From CALMEC01 sp964531025 (GTDB lineage: Bacteria; Actinomycetota; Thermoleophilia; Miltoncostaeales; Miltoncostaeaceae): a stretch of 64,000 nt of DNA. Shown here piece after piece: positions 45,853-54,329 of this stretch. The stretch spans positions 62,001-126,000 of the forward strand of contig CAZHDY010000004.1 in assembly GCA_964531025.1 (NCBI GenBank), read 5' to 3'. The position numbers and the translations under genes were made by a program. Under the pieces are notes generated by a model. It saw only the letters and a program-made list of their open reading frames with translations, had not been told where the DNA came from and did not search any database. How positions within the stretch are numbered: the first letter of the stretch is position 1; the number at the start of each line of letters is the position of its first letter.

Positions 45853-46902
45853 TTGACCGAGCCGGCCAAACCCGACCCCCGAGCCCTAGCCGCCGAGTTG
45901 GCGGGACTCACACGCAGCGGCGCCACCACGGAAGCACTCCGCGACTGTCCCGCGCTGCTGTCGCTCCAACTCGTCGCCGCGAAGTCCGCGAGCACTGACA
46001 ACGCTGACCTCGCCGTGGCCGCGAGCATCGTGCTCCGAGAGGCCTGCGCCAGCGTCGACGAACAGCAGCACGGACCCGCCGCCGTTGTGCTCGCACTCGC
46101 CCAAGGCACACGCGGAAGCCTCCTCAAAGACAGACGACGGCAAGCAGCCAACGCACTCAATGTGTCGGACGAACACTTCAGGAAGAATCGGGAGGAACTG
46201 CTCCTCGAAGCAGTGGCCGACGAGATCTACGCCGCCGATAGCGCCTACCGCCTTCGGCATCGTCACCGGACGGAACGACAGCGGGAGCCGATTGACTCAC
46301 GACTCGGCATCGACTGGCGCGCCCAGCACCAGAGCTACCGCCGAATCTGGACGCCCATCACGGGCGTCCGCAACGACCTACCGTTCCTCGTCGAGTACCT
46401 GCAGGACGAAGACCAGTACTACGACGAGATCTGTGACCGGCTCTGCAGCATCTCGTGGCACTACGCACGGTTCAGCACCGCGCTGGAGCAGTTCGTAGAG
46501 GAACAAGGCGGACTCTGGCTGCTCGCCGATATGGAGACAGAGATCGCCGCAGCTGACGCCGTCTACCGGCTCGTCACGCTCGCACCGCTCGGTGCGATGG
46601 ACATCTCATGGCTCCGCCAGCTCCTCGCCGAAGCCACGAACCACGAGCTAGAGCCGTTCAGCGACCTCCTGATCGAGGCAGGCGAACGACGACGCGAGCT
46701 GATGGGGTGCTGGGTGCGGTGGGCATCCGAGTGCGACTGCCGGTCAGCCGACGAGCCGCGATGCGACCGGCACCGGTGGGAGGCAGCGGCGGACGAGTTC
46801 ATCCGGCTGATCGATGAGGATTGGTATCGGGTGGCGGATTGGTACCGGCGGATCCAGACTTGCTTCCGGCCTCCGCCCGGTTCAGCGGCCTCCATGCTCT
46901 AA
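45853..46902 (+). CDS. Unrecognised 349-residue helical protein
   Basis: This largely alpha-helical, acidic protein, with NALNVSDEHFRKNREELLLE and SRLGIDWRAQHQSYRRIW, may have an N-terminal DNA-binding or regulatory part. I recognise no family. Its frame opens with TTG directly after a stop, yet a strong AAGGAGGATCT (about 45800-45810) points at a GTG (45813) in another frame, which suggests a coupled leader or a frameshift. It is divergent from the transfer operon and could regulate it. Confidence 0.6.
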   Translation: MTEPAKPDPRALAAELAGLTRSGATTEALRDCPALLSLQLVAAKSASTDNADLAVAASIVLREACASVDEQQHGPAAVVLALAQGTRGSLLKDRRRQAANALNVSDEHFRKNREELLLEAVADEIYAADSAYRLRHRHRTERQREPIDSRLGIDWRAQHQSYRRIWTPITGVRNDLPFLVEYLQDEDQYYDEICDRLCSISWHYARFSTALEQFVEEQGGLWLLADMETEIAAADAVYRLVTLAPLGAMDISWLRQLLAEATNHELEPFSDLLIEAGERRRELMGCWVRWASECDCRSADEPRCDRHRWEAAADEFIRLIDEDWYRVADWYRRIQTCFRPPPGSAASML

Positions 46903-47068
46903 GATGGGTCGCCTTGCACTTCAAGGTTCGAAGCGACATGCCTACCATTCCCTCTGCTCAGTCATTCATTCCGCGCCTACGCATCTGCGCACGCCATTTC
47001 GTCGGAGGATTGTGCATCTCTATGTCTGGCTCATTCGGGGACACTGCCGATCGTCGTCGACTGTCCCT

Positions 47069-48586
47069 ATGAGCTTCGCCCTCCATCGACAGGGGCACCG
47101 AAAGCAGGTATACGACCTTGTCGGGCGGATTGCTTCTGCCGAAAAGGTCACTGTAGTTCTCGGTGCGGGGGCCTCGGTTGAGGCTGGCCTTCCGGACTGG
47201 AATGGACTAGTTACGCAGGCGCTGTCGACAGCATCCCAGCACCTATTCGCAGATGACGCTATTTCTGCAGGCGAATGGCGAGACGCTGTACTCAGGACGG
47301 AAACGCTCCCAGGGGCTTTGAGTGTGGCCAGTTCGGTGCTACAGGATGCCTACGACGCATTACTCCCCGACTGGATTTATGGCCCGGACCGCCTCACTTG
47401 CTCGAAAGTGCCTGGCCCCATCCTGCGGGCAGTCGCGGAACTAGCATATGTCTATGGCACTTCTCTCAGAATCGCAACTACAAACTATGACCTCTTGATT
47501 GAGAAGGCCTTGGTCGAAGACGATCGGATCACACTGGCACCCTACGCTCAGTATGGTTACAGCCAGAAGCGCCCCGATGGCCTCTCTGTCTGCCATCTCC
47601 ACGGCTACGTAAGCGAAGACGGCAAGGAAGACCCAGCCCATCCCCTCTCTACGGATGCCCACTACCACGAGAGTAGTCGACCATCATCTTGGCAGACAGC
47701 CTACTTTGACGAAGCGCTGTCCGATAGCACGTGTCTGTTCCTCGGGACCAGCCTTCTAGACCAAGACGTTCGCGGATTTCTTGCTCGCTCGGACAAGCGC
47801 AACGGCCCACGGCCAGCAGTCATCTTCGTACGCGAAGACAGCCTTAAGATATCCGATTCTGCTCGCAGGAAGTTCGAGGATCGACTACGCGATCGCTGGG
47901 TCTCGCAGGGCGTCGACGCGTTCTTCCTTGACTATTTTGGCGATGTGTCCATCTTTCTCCGTGAGCTCGCCTTTGCACGCGCACAGCCAGGCGGTGATAG
48001 ACAGACTCCCTACGTGAGCTTGTTTGAGCGCTCTGCGCAGTGGATCGAAGCATTTGATAGGGAAGTTCTCGGACTCGACAAGGTTGACGACGGCTTTCTC
48101 CGCCTTCAAGGATCGCTGAGCCGGGATCTAAGGAAGGTTCTGAAGCAGTGCGAAGACGACATAGCTCAGCGCTACGCTAACTTCAGTTTGGATGCGCGCG
48201 CCTTATCGGTGTGGATATGCACTAGCGATGGCAAGCGAATGAGACGCGCCGTAATGAGCGATCGCTTTCAGGTCGATCCGAGCACAATGGACAATTTTCC
48301 TTTCCACGGCGGCCATCAGCCCCCAGCCCTCTTGGCAAGGCGCGCGAACCGCCGACACGAGAAGGCATATGACCCTGGCTCTAAGACGCGCTGGCACTAT
48401 GCGGTGGCAGTCCCGCTAGATATTGCAACCGATGGAGGCCGGCTTCCCGTCGCTGCGCTGACGCTCGGAGTGAGATGCACCGACCATCTTGATCTCGACG
48501 CTTGCAGAGCATTGGTTGATGCGTGTGCTGCGAGCTTGCTTCGTCAGTCGTTCTTGACACAATCCGTCGATCGAGTGCTACAATGA
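47069..48586 (+). CDS. SIR2-domain protein with GAF-like C-terminal domain
   Basis: This is a 505-residue protein. The N-terminal SIR2 fold (about 25-245) has GAGAS (32-36) for NAD binding, TTNYD (137-141), the catalytic histidine H178 in CHLHGY, and FLGTSLLDQDVR. The C-terminal third (SLDARALSVWICTSDG, then WHYAVAVPLDI and VAALTLGVRC) has the strand pattern of a GAF sensor. SIR2 proteins in mobile elements often act as NAD-depleting antiphage effectors. The ATG overlaps the stop of a tiny upstream frame (47022-47071). Flanking DNA is less GC-rich than the chromosome. A 71-residue gene follows. Confidence 0.85.
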   Translation: MSFALHRQGHRKQVYDLVGRIASAEKVTVVLGAGASVEAGLPDWNGLVTQALSTASQHLFADDAISAGEWRDAVLRTETLPGALSVASSVLQDAYDALLPDWIYGPDRLTCSKVPGPILRAVAELAYVYGTSLRIATTNYDLLIEKALVEDDRITLAPYAQYGYSQKRPDGLSVCHLHGYVSEDGKEDPAHPLSTDAHYHESSRPSSWQTAYFDEALSDSTCLFLGTSLLDQDVRGFLARSDKRNGPRPAVIFVREDSLKISDSARRKFEDRLRDRWVSQGVDAFFLDYFGDVSIFLRELAFARAQPGGDRQTPYVSLFERSAQWIEAFDREVLGLDKVDDGFLRLQGSLSRDLRKVLKQCEDDIAQRYANFSLDARALSVWICTSDGKRMRRAVMSDRFQVDPSTMDNFPFHGGHQPPALLARRANRRHEKAYDPGSKTRWHYAVAVPLDIATDGGRLPVAALTLGVRCTDHLDLDACRALVDACAASLLRQSFLTQSVDRVLQ

Positions 48587-48644
48587 AGGTCGTAATGGGA
48601 GACATGGCATGGAAGCCAACAACTCGGCTATGGAGGAGCCTCCG

Positions 48645-48860
48645 ATGAGTGAAACGCTTGGACCGTATCTCATCCGAGGCGCCCGCGGACCTGTTCCGAA
48701 TCCCGATCTTCAGGCTGTACGCAGGATCTTGTACCTGTCTGATAGTGAAGATGATCATAAGCAGGCCGACATACTCGGTGTTCTGGACGAACTTGCGGAT
48801 GAGATTCGAGAGGAGCGCCTAAGGCAAGGGGCAAAGCCGCGGGATAAGCACGAGCAGTAG
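48645..48860 (+). CDS. 71-residue partner of the SIR2 gene
   Basis: This small acidic protein starts SETLGPYLIRGARGPVPNP, then has a helical DDHKQADILGVLDELADEIR. The frame also has ATG at 48609, but GGAGGAG at 48632-48638 places the start at 48645. It lies 58 bases after the SIR2 gene on the same strand, so co-expression is likely. No family is recognised; it could be an inhibitor or a sensor partner of the SIR2 protein. Confidence 0.65.
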   Translation: MSETLGPYLIRGARGPVPNPDLQAVRRILYLSDSEDDHKQADILGVLDELADEIREERLRQGAKPRDKHEQ

Positions 48861-48966
48861 GGATGCTGCTGGGCGTGGTATCGACAGAAGTGCGCCGCCC
48901 TACTCGAGGCACGGATCGGCTCCGATCTGTCACCTGACACAGTCTGAACCGACTAGGCATACGCAC

Positions 48967-50064
48967 CTACTCAACTAAGCGCAGGCTTGGTGGAACGGGA
49001 GTACCAGCCGGGCGTCCTGTGTCTCCACTCGGAAGCTGTGCGAGACCGAAAGTCAGCGACCGAATCTCGCTGACGGGCACGGAGAGCACCTCGGCGATTG
49101 CCTTCAGCTCAGTGCCAGTCTCGGCCAGGTCGGCGAGCACAAGTTCGAGAAGACGGGAGCTTTCACGAGGCAGTCTGTCGGGTTCCTGCGTGCGCCAGCC
49201 CCGAGCCCCCAGCTGCTGGAAGATCAAGCGGTAGTTCCAGTCCGAAAGAAGACCCAGGCGGTGGAGGCGCACTGCCGCTGCGGCGATCGACACTCCCCAC
49301 TGCTTCTTGATGGCCAAGGCTGTGCTGAGGGTCACCGGACCAGATACAGCCGCCACCGTTGCATTGGCGGGCATGAGGAACGCCGAAGCGAAGTCGTTGG
49401 CTTCGCGTTCCGCATCCTTGTTCCGTGAGAGCTGCTCGCGCCGGTGAAGGACGAGGTGACCGAGTTCGTGGGCGGCATCGAAGCGGCTGCGTTCTCCGCT
49501 CTTGATGGTGTTCAGGAAGACGAACGGAACCGCTCCATCCCACATGCAGAACGCATCCATCTCGGTGCACTCCTCGACGAGGGAGAACACACGAACACCA
49601 TGAGCTTCCAGCAACTGGACCATGTTGAGGATCGGTCCTTGTCCCAGCCCCCACGCTCGACGGACAGCTTCGGCAGCTTGCTCGGGTGAGGCGCCCGTGT
49701 GTTCGGGAATGACTGGTACGGGGAGTTCGTACTCCTTCTCCATCCACCGAGACAGCATCCTCGCCACCGATGCCGCCGCTAACGCGGCGTCCCGATCACG
49801 GGCGCGGAGACGACTCAAAGAGCGGAAGCTGACCGCATCGGGCTCGACCGGTTCTAGGTCCGGCAAGTAGAAGAAGTCCTCCGGAAACCGGAGCGCACGA
49901 GCGATGGCGCTCACCATCTCGCCGGTCGGCGTCTCTTTCCCCGACTGGAACTGCGAGATGCGAGTGGCAGACGAGCCCACGCGCTCGGCGAGTTCCTTGA
50001 GTGTCATTCGGCGGCGAGCGCGGGCAACGCCTAGACGTGATGGAGCGAACTCATTCGTCGTCAT
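48967..50064 (-). CDS. XRE helix-turn-helix fused to ImmA/IrrE metallopeptidase
   Basis: This 365-residue protein has an XRE helix-turn-helix (10-60: MTLKELAERVGSSATRISQF) and an ImmA/IrrE domain with HELGH (199-203) and EREANDFASAFLMP. Fusions like this act as self-contained sensor-regulators or antitoxins. Its ATG overlaps the end of the 220-residue gene by four bases, so the pair is coupled. All zinc ligands appear intact. Confidence 0.92.
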   Translation of the reverse strand: MTTNEFAPSRLGVARARRRMTLKELAERVGSSATRISQFQSGKETPTGEMVSAIARALRFPEDFFYLPDLEPVEPDAVSFRSLSRLRARDRDAALAAASVARMLSRWMEKEYELPVPVIPEHTGASPEQAAEAVRRAWGLGQGPILNMVQLLEAHGVRVFSLVEECTEMDAFCMWDGAVPFVFLNTIKSGERSRFDAAHELGHLVLHRREQLSRNKDAEREANDFASAFLMPANATVAAVSGPVTLSTALAIKKQWGVSIAAAAVRLHRLGLLSDWNYRLIFQQLGARGWRTQEPDRLPRESSRLLELVLADLAETGTELKAIAEVLSVPVSEIRSLTFGLAQLPSGDTGRPAGTPVPPSLRLVE

Positions 50065-50723
50065 GACTTTCGGCGGCGCACGTGAATGGCGGGCGTCGGC
50101 GTGGGGACCGGAACGGCGGTAATACTGCCGCCACCCGTGATGTCCGTGTCAGGAAGGAGGATGCGCTTGTACCACTCCGTGATCCGCCGACTTTGGTCGT
50201 GCCCAGACGGAATGGATAATTCAGCCCTGACGACACCCTTCGCCTTGTCAAAGAAGTGGAGCAGCGCATAGTTGACGGGCCCGACCACCTGCGCCGGCAT
50301 CGCACCTCGCAGCTCGGGAATGACCAGCTGCGGCTGGACGATGTCCTGCCTTGCCTGCCGAAGCCCTTCGCCGCCACGCGGGTAGCGCGAGTGGGGCATC
50401 ACATCGGGAATGCCAGTGGCCTCGTCGCCCGCCATGACGTTGATCCGCCAGAGCCCGTTCGGCGAGACAGTCCACTCCATGTTCCTCTCACGCTCGGCAT
50501 ACCACCCATTCGACCTCGTCTGGTGGCGTACACCAGCAACCACCCACATGTACATCAACTGCCCCATTGACCCCAGAGGGTGATCGTCGTCAAGCTCCAT
50601 GGCCTGCGCCGCGGCAAGGGCAAGGGGCTCCTGCAACTGCGACGGGACGAGACCGAGGCCGGCCAGATGCTCAATGGCGCTGCCGCCGGAGACCTCTACG
50701 AATGCGTGGTCAGAAGAATCCAT
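50061..50723 (-). CDS. Unrecognised 220-residue partner of XRE-ImmA
   Basis: This protein, with GLGLVPSQLQEPLALAAAQA and RYPRGGEGLRQARQDIVQPQ, is soluble with no membrane segment. It is upstream of and coupled to the XRE-ImmA gene; such pairs often form a toxin and a regulator or a substrate and a protease. The frame is open to 50840, but ATG 50721-50723 (MDSSDHAFVE) is preferred: it leaves a 90-base divergent promoter gap to the gene at 50814. I recognise no family. Confidence 0.65.
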   Translation of the reverse strand: MDSSDHAFVEVSGGSAIEHLAGLGLVPSQLQEPLALAAAQAMELDDDHPLGSMGQLMYMWVVAGVRHQTRSNGWYAERERNMEWTVSPNGLWRINVMAGDEATGIPDVMPHSRYPRGGEGLRQARQDIVQPQLVIPELRGAMPAQVVGPVNYALLHFFDKAKGVVRAELSIPSGHDQSRRITEWYKRILLPDTDITGGGSITAVPVPTPTPAIHVRRRKS

Positions 50724-50813
50724 GCGCCGGAGGGTAGCACCCCTCTCGGATGACGTCGAAAAATTTTCGGACGGATGGTTCCGCGCATCCCGCATGTTAC
50801 AATCGTTACAAGT

Positions 50814-51932
50814 ATGCAGGATCTCATTTCGCGGCTCCACCGGCTGAAGACCATCCTCGCCAGCTTGGTGCTTACCACCGCTGGCGGTGTTCTGATTGCC
50901 CTCGGTCGGGGCTCTCTTGGAGAGGGGTGGGCGTCTTGGCTGCCGTGGCAGGAGCTTGGCTCCATCCTAATTGGCGCCGGCGTCCTCGGGATCTGGCTCG
51001 ACCAGTACTTTCGCCGCGAAGAGCAGGCCAGCCGCGACCTCCAGCTCCGCACGATCCTGCGTGATGAGGCTCCCGCCATGCGGGATGCCGTGCTTGACGC
51101 GTTTGCGGCCAACCGGGAAGACCTGATCCGCGTTGCGACCCCTGAGACGCTTGATCAGATCGCCGAGAACACACTCGCTCTCCGCCTCGGGGACGAACAG
51201 TTCGCCAACGAGGTGTTCTCCTCCATCCATCATCAAGCTGTGCTCGCCACAGAGCGCTGGTTCGATGCCTCGGTCTCGATCGATCTCGCACCGATGCCGT
51301 CGGCTCCGGAGTTCTTCTCGGTCACGACTCGGTGGGAGTACACCACTACGCCGGCGCATGCACAGCGGCAGTTCGTCTGCTTGTCCGATCGGACGGAGTA
51401 TGCGGAGCTTGCGCAGGCTCGCTCCGGCGCCTCGGCGTGGTTCTTCAAACCAGACGACCGATTCTCAGCCAGCGATCGCGACGCCTTCGAGCTGGTTCAG
51501 TTCACCGTCGACGGCCAAGAGCGGCCGATTCGACGTTCCAGCCGCAAGGACTGCCAGGCGTACACGGTCACCATCGGCGAGGAATACGGTGACGAACCAG
51601 TCACCGTCTCCTACACACTGCGGACGGTCACGCGGACAACCGGCCACGTCTTGTTCTTTGAGGTCGAGCAACCGACACGCGATCTCTCCTTCGATCTGGA
51701 TTACACGGGCTGCGGCATCGAGCGCATCAGCGCGCTGGATCTCGTTCCATCTATCCGACCGACCCGCATCGAACACACACCCGACGAGGTGCTGCCGAAG
51801 GGCGTTCGCGTCGAGATTGACGGCTGGACATTCCCGCGTTCGGGCGTCGCTTTTGTCTGGACACTTGCATCCGAGGTGGCGAAGTCTCCGCTACCCCCCC
51901 CAACAGCTCCTTCCGCCGCTTCGCGCCGCTGA
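50814..51932 (+). CDS. Two-pass membrane protein of unknown function
   Basis: This is a 372-residue protein with two N-terminal membrane segments, TILASLVLTTAGGVLIALG and WQELGSILIGAGVLGIWL, then a long cytosolic domain (QLRTILRDEAPAMRDAVLDA, later beta-rich from about 170). The ATG at 50814 lies in an AT-richer promoter stretch shared with the 50061 gene. The architecture, membrane anchor plus sensor-like domain, fits a defence effector or receptor, but no known domain is visible. Confidence 0.65.
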   Translation: MQDLISRLHRLKTILASLVLTTAGGVLIALGRGSLGEGWASWLPWQELGSILIGAGVLGIWLDQYFRREEQASRDLQLRTILRDEAPAMRDAVLDAFAANREDLIRVATPETLDQIAENTLALRLGDEQFANEVFSSIHHQAVLATERWFDASVSIDLAPMPSAPEFFSVTTRWEYTTTPAHAQRQFVCLSDRTEYAELAQARSGASAWFFKPDDRFSASDRDAFELVQFTVDGQERPIRRSSRKDCQAYTVTIGEEYGDEPVTVSYTLRTVTRTTGHVLFFEVEQPTRDLSFDLDYTGCGIERISALDLVPSIRPTRIEHTPDEVLPKGVRVEIDGWTFPRSGVAFVWTLASEVAKSPLPPPTAPSAASRR

Positions 51933-52150
51933 TACCGAGGCGGCGCCTCGCCACCGTCTAACCGGGAGACGCCACCGCTCGGAGGCTCTAGCTGCTCACT
52001 GTGTACGAGCAGCTAGACCTGCTTGGATCAGACGATCAGCCGTTGCCTCCACCCATGGGGATCACCTCCTCTCCGCGGTCGGGATCCATACCCCGAATGA
52101 TACTCATAGTCTCTGTACTGATCGTCATCGCGGTCGCAGACTTGAGCGCG

Positions 52151-52384
52151 ATGGCCGAGAAGCTCTCAGCGGCGACGATCCAGCTCGGCGAGCGCGTCCG
52201 CACGCGGCGCCAGGAGCTTGGCCTGAACCGAGAGGAACTGGCTGCGCGCGCCAAGGTGCACTGGACCTATGTCGGTCAGGTCGAACGCGGCGAACGCAAC
52301 CTCTCCCTCCGCAACATCACCCGTCTCGCCGCCGCGCTTGACGAGGATCCCAGCGCCCTCGTCGCCGGCTTACCCGCGTGGTAG
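52151..52384 (+). CDS. Small XRE-family regulator
   Basis: This 77-residue helix-turn-helix protein, with RVRTRRQELGLNREELAARA and VHWTYVGQVERGERNLSLRN, is a single Cro/C1-type domain. ATG 52151 begins the conserved domain. The frame is open to 52001, and upstream residues with MILIVSVLIVIAVADL look like a membrane stretch, so a longer membrane-tethered form is possible but less likely. It may regulate the nucleotidyltransferase pair that follows. Confidence 0.75.
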   Translation: MAEKLSAATIQLGERVRTRRQELGLNREELAARAKVHWTYVGQVERGERNLSLRNITRLAAALDEDPSALVAGLPAW

Positions 52385-52468
52385 CCAGCCCGTCCAGTGT
52401 CCCTGTTTCAGCCTCCTGAAAACTGCCTGCTAATAGCGCAGAAATAGATGCCGTGGTAAAATCAAGAT

Positions 52469-52744
52469 ATGCGTAGCCATGAATCCATCAGCCACGAGCT
52501 TGGATCACAGCCGACAGAAGCCGAAGTAAAGGCAGAGCGGCTGCGGGCTTTTCTTGGGAGCGTGGAAGAGGATGACGCTGAGCTGGTTGCCTACTGGCGA
52601 TCAGCCTCATCCGCCGAGCATGCCGCAGCCATGATCGATCTCGCGAACTACGCCGAGCGGATGGCGGAGCAGACCGGCCTCCACAAGGACACCGATGAGA
52701 TGTTCCCGAACCTTGCAGCCATGAGGGGTGGCGGTAGCCGCTAG
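52469..52744 (+). CDS. Small protein paired with a nucleotidyltransferase
   Basis: This 91-residue acidic helical protein, with TEAEVKAERLRAFLGSVEED and AAAMIDLANYAERMAEQTGL, starts right after a promoter-like TAAAAT (52454-52459). It ends three bases before the nucleotidyltransferase gene. The order is that of a toxin-antitoxin pair, with this as the likely antitoxin; inference from layout. Confidence 0.65.
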   Translation: MRSHESISHELGSQPTEAEVKAERLRAFLGSVEEDDAELVAYWRSASSAEHAAAMIDLANYAERMAEQTGLHKDTDEMFPNLAAMRGGGSR

Positions 52745-52747
52745 GCC

Positions 52748-53341
52748 ATGGGTGAAGACAGCGCGCCCGCTGCTGAGGCACCACGTGAGCCAACGTGGGG
52801 CGAGAAGGTCATCCGGCTGAGCAGCGAACTGACCGCTCAAGGCGTCCCTTTCGCGTTTGGTGGGGCCATCGCCCTCAACTACCACCGCGATCCACGGTCG
52901 ACCGTGGACATCGACATCAACATCTTCCTCGCGCCCGAGGACCACGACACCGTCGTCAGCGCGCTCGATCGCCTCTACGCCCTCTCCGATAGCGGCGCCA
53001 TTGACGCGAGACTCTCTGAGCGCGGCCAGACCCGCACGCAGTGGGGCCGAACCCACGTCGATCTGTTCTTCGCCAACACGGATTTCCACGCCTCCATGGC
53101 GCAGCGAGTCGTCTACGAGCAGTTCGACGATACGGCCATTCCCGTGCTCTCGATCGAGGATCTCCTCGTCTGCAAAGCCCTCTTCAATCGGCCAAAGGAC
53201 TGGATCGACATCGAAGCCGTCGCCGCCAACAAACACGACAACATCGACCGCCCATACATCGAACACTGGCTCGGCCAGTTCCTCTCATACGACGACCCCC
53301 GCCTCAGCCGCCTCCGCGACGCACTTGAGCCAAAGCTATAG
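52748..53341 (+). CDS. Nucleotidyltransferase (AbiEii/DUF6036-like)
   Basis: This 197-residue protein has the polymerase-beta-type site: FAFGGAIALNYH with G38-G39, then STVDIDINIF with D54 and D56, and a third acidic patch in THVDLFF. Toxins of this fold attach nucleotides to tRNA or proteins. The SIEDLLVCKALFNRPKDWID segment is typical of AbiEii-like proteins. It is coupled to the 91-residue gene. A decayed copy of its N-terminal region lies at 57568. Confidence 0.87.
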   Translation: MGEDSAPAAEAPREPTWGEKVIRLSSELTAQGVPFAFGGAIALNYHRDPRSTVDIDINIFLAPEDHDTVVSALDRLYALSDSGAIDARLSERGQTRTQWGRTHVDLFFANTDFHASMAQRVVYEQFDDTAIPVLSIEDLLVCKALFNRPKDWIDIEAVAANKHDNIDRPYIEHWLGQFLSYDDPRLSRLRDALEPKL

Positions 53342-53365
53342 GCACCGCACAAGCCGCACCAAGAC

Positions 53366-54106
53366 TCAAGCGCCTTCGGGCTGCTCGGTCGAGGTCTCGG
53401 TTGACAGGCGATCTGTCAGATCCCGCAAAAAGAGGTTGACCTGTTGCTCCATCAGTCCCGCCCGTTCGGTACTCAAAGACTCGTGCTTACCGTGCGCCGC
53501 GTCATTCCTCAACCCAGCCATCTGTTCAACCTCCTTCATGTCCTGCGGAGTTAGCCAGTCGGCGGTCCTGAGGGCTTTCGCATAGTTGTTGATGCCAGGC
53601 CGACCATTGACCTTTAGCCCCAGTTCTTCGACCGCGGAGCGCAGAGCGATCTCCAAGGCCGCCCCGGCCAGCACAATCGGCGCAGCGGGATGCACGCGTT
53701 TGTCATCGTTGAGCGCTCTGACTTGCCCCATGAGATCAGTGGATGCGACCTCACGCACGCCAGCCGTCTCGGCGATACGCGGCCGAACTTGGCCGGACTT
53801 AACCTGACCGATCCACTCGCGCAAGACATCGCCAATGGCGCGGGCACCGCTCTCCATCGACTGGCGTTCGCCCTTCGAATCGAACACAGCCTGTGCGCCT
53901 GTGACCCAACGAGAACCGCTACCCGCAAAGCGTTCGAGGAACGCCAAGGCAGCGATTGCACGGGCACGAATCCGCGCTTTTCCATCAACCTCGTCGGCCG
54001 TCCACCAGCCTGCGCCGAAGTCGCCCCTCTCCCAGTGCATTTCCTGTTCAAGAGCCGTGGCGTGTTCCTCTGCCCATTGGAGGATCTGGTCTGTTGTCGA
54101 TTCCAT
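53366..54106 (-). CDS. HEPN-domain protein (DUF4145-like)
   Basis: This is a 246-residue protein. The C-terminal half (PAAPIVLAGAALEIALRSAV, then TPQDMKEVEQMAGLRNDAAH) is a HEPN-like four-helix bundle with the RNase motif R-x4-H at R200 and H205. Many HEPN proteins cut RNA in defence or toxin-antitoxin systems. The frame is open to 54274, but ATG 54104-54106 (MESTTDQILQWAEEH) starts the folded part. It converges with the nucleotidyltransferase gene. Confidence 0.78.
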   Translation of the reverse strand: MESTTDQILQWAEEHATALEQEMHWERGDFGAGWWTADEVDGKARIRARAIAALAFLERFAGSGSRWVTGAQAVFDSKGERQSMESGARAIGDVLREWIGQVKSGQVRPRIAETAGVREVASTDLMGQVRALNDDKRVHPAAPIVLAGAALEIALRSAVEELGLKVNGRPGINNYAKALRTADWLTPQDMKEVEQMAGLRNDAAHGKHESLSTERAGLMEQQVNLFLRDLTDRLSTETSTEQPEGA

Positions 54107-54329
54107 CACGCCATCGTATCGATGCCATGCACAAGATCTGCTGACTCGGCCGTCGTCATCATCGACCACGCGCTGACACGGCCCCCTGTGTCCCAGGCCG
54201 GCAAACTCATCTTGTGATACGCCTCTGGCTGCTTGACCTTTGATCCGCAGGGCGAGACTTCCAGCCTGATTCAACGTTCCAGGCTCGTTCTGTTCGAGTA
54301 GGGTCGATCATGCGTTTGTCCGTCACGGT

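Noticed and set aside
46814..47068. N-terminal extension of the SIR2 protein
   Set aside because: The extra 85 residues overlap the previous gene and lack SIR2-like features; ATG 47069 is coupled to a small upstream frame. GTG 47012 after GGAGG was considered, but its spacing of three bases is too short.
51133..52341. 402-codon frame on the + strand
   Set aside because: It is a Ser/Arg-rich shadow of the membrane protein and XRE genes; no recognisable fold.
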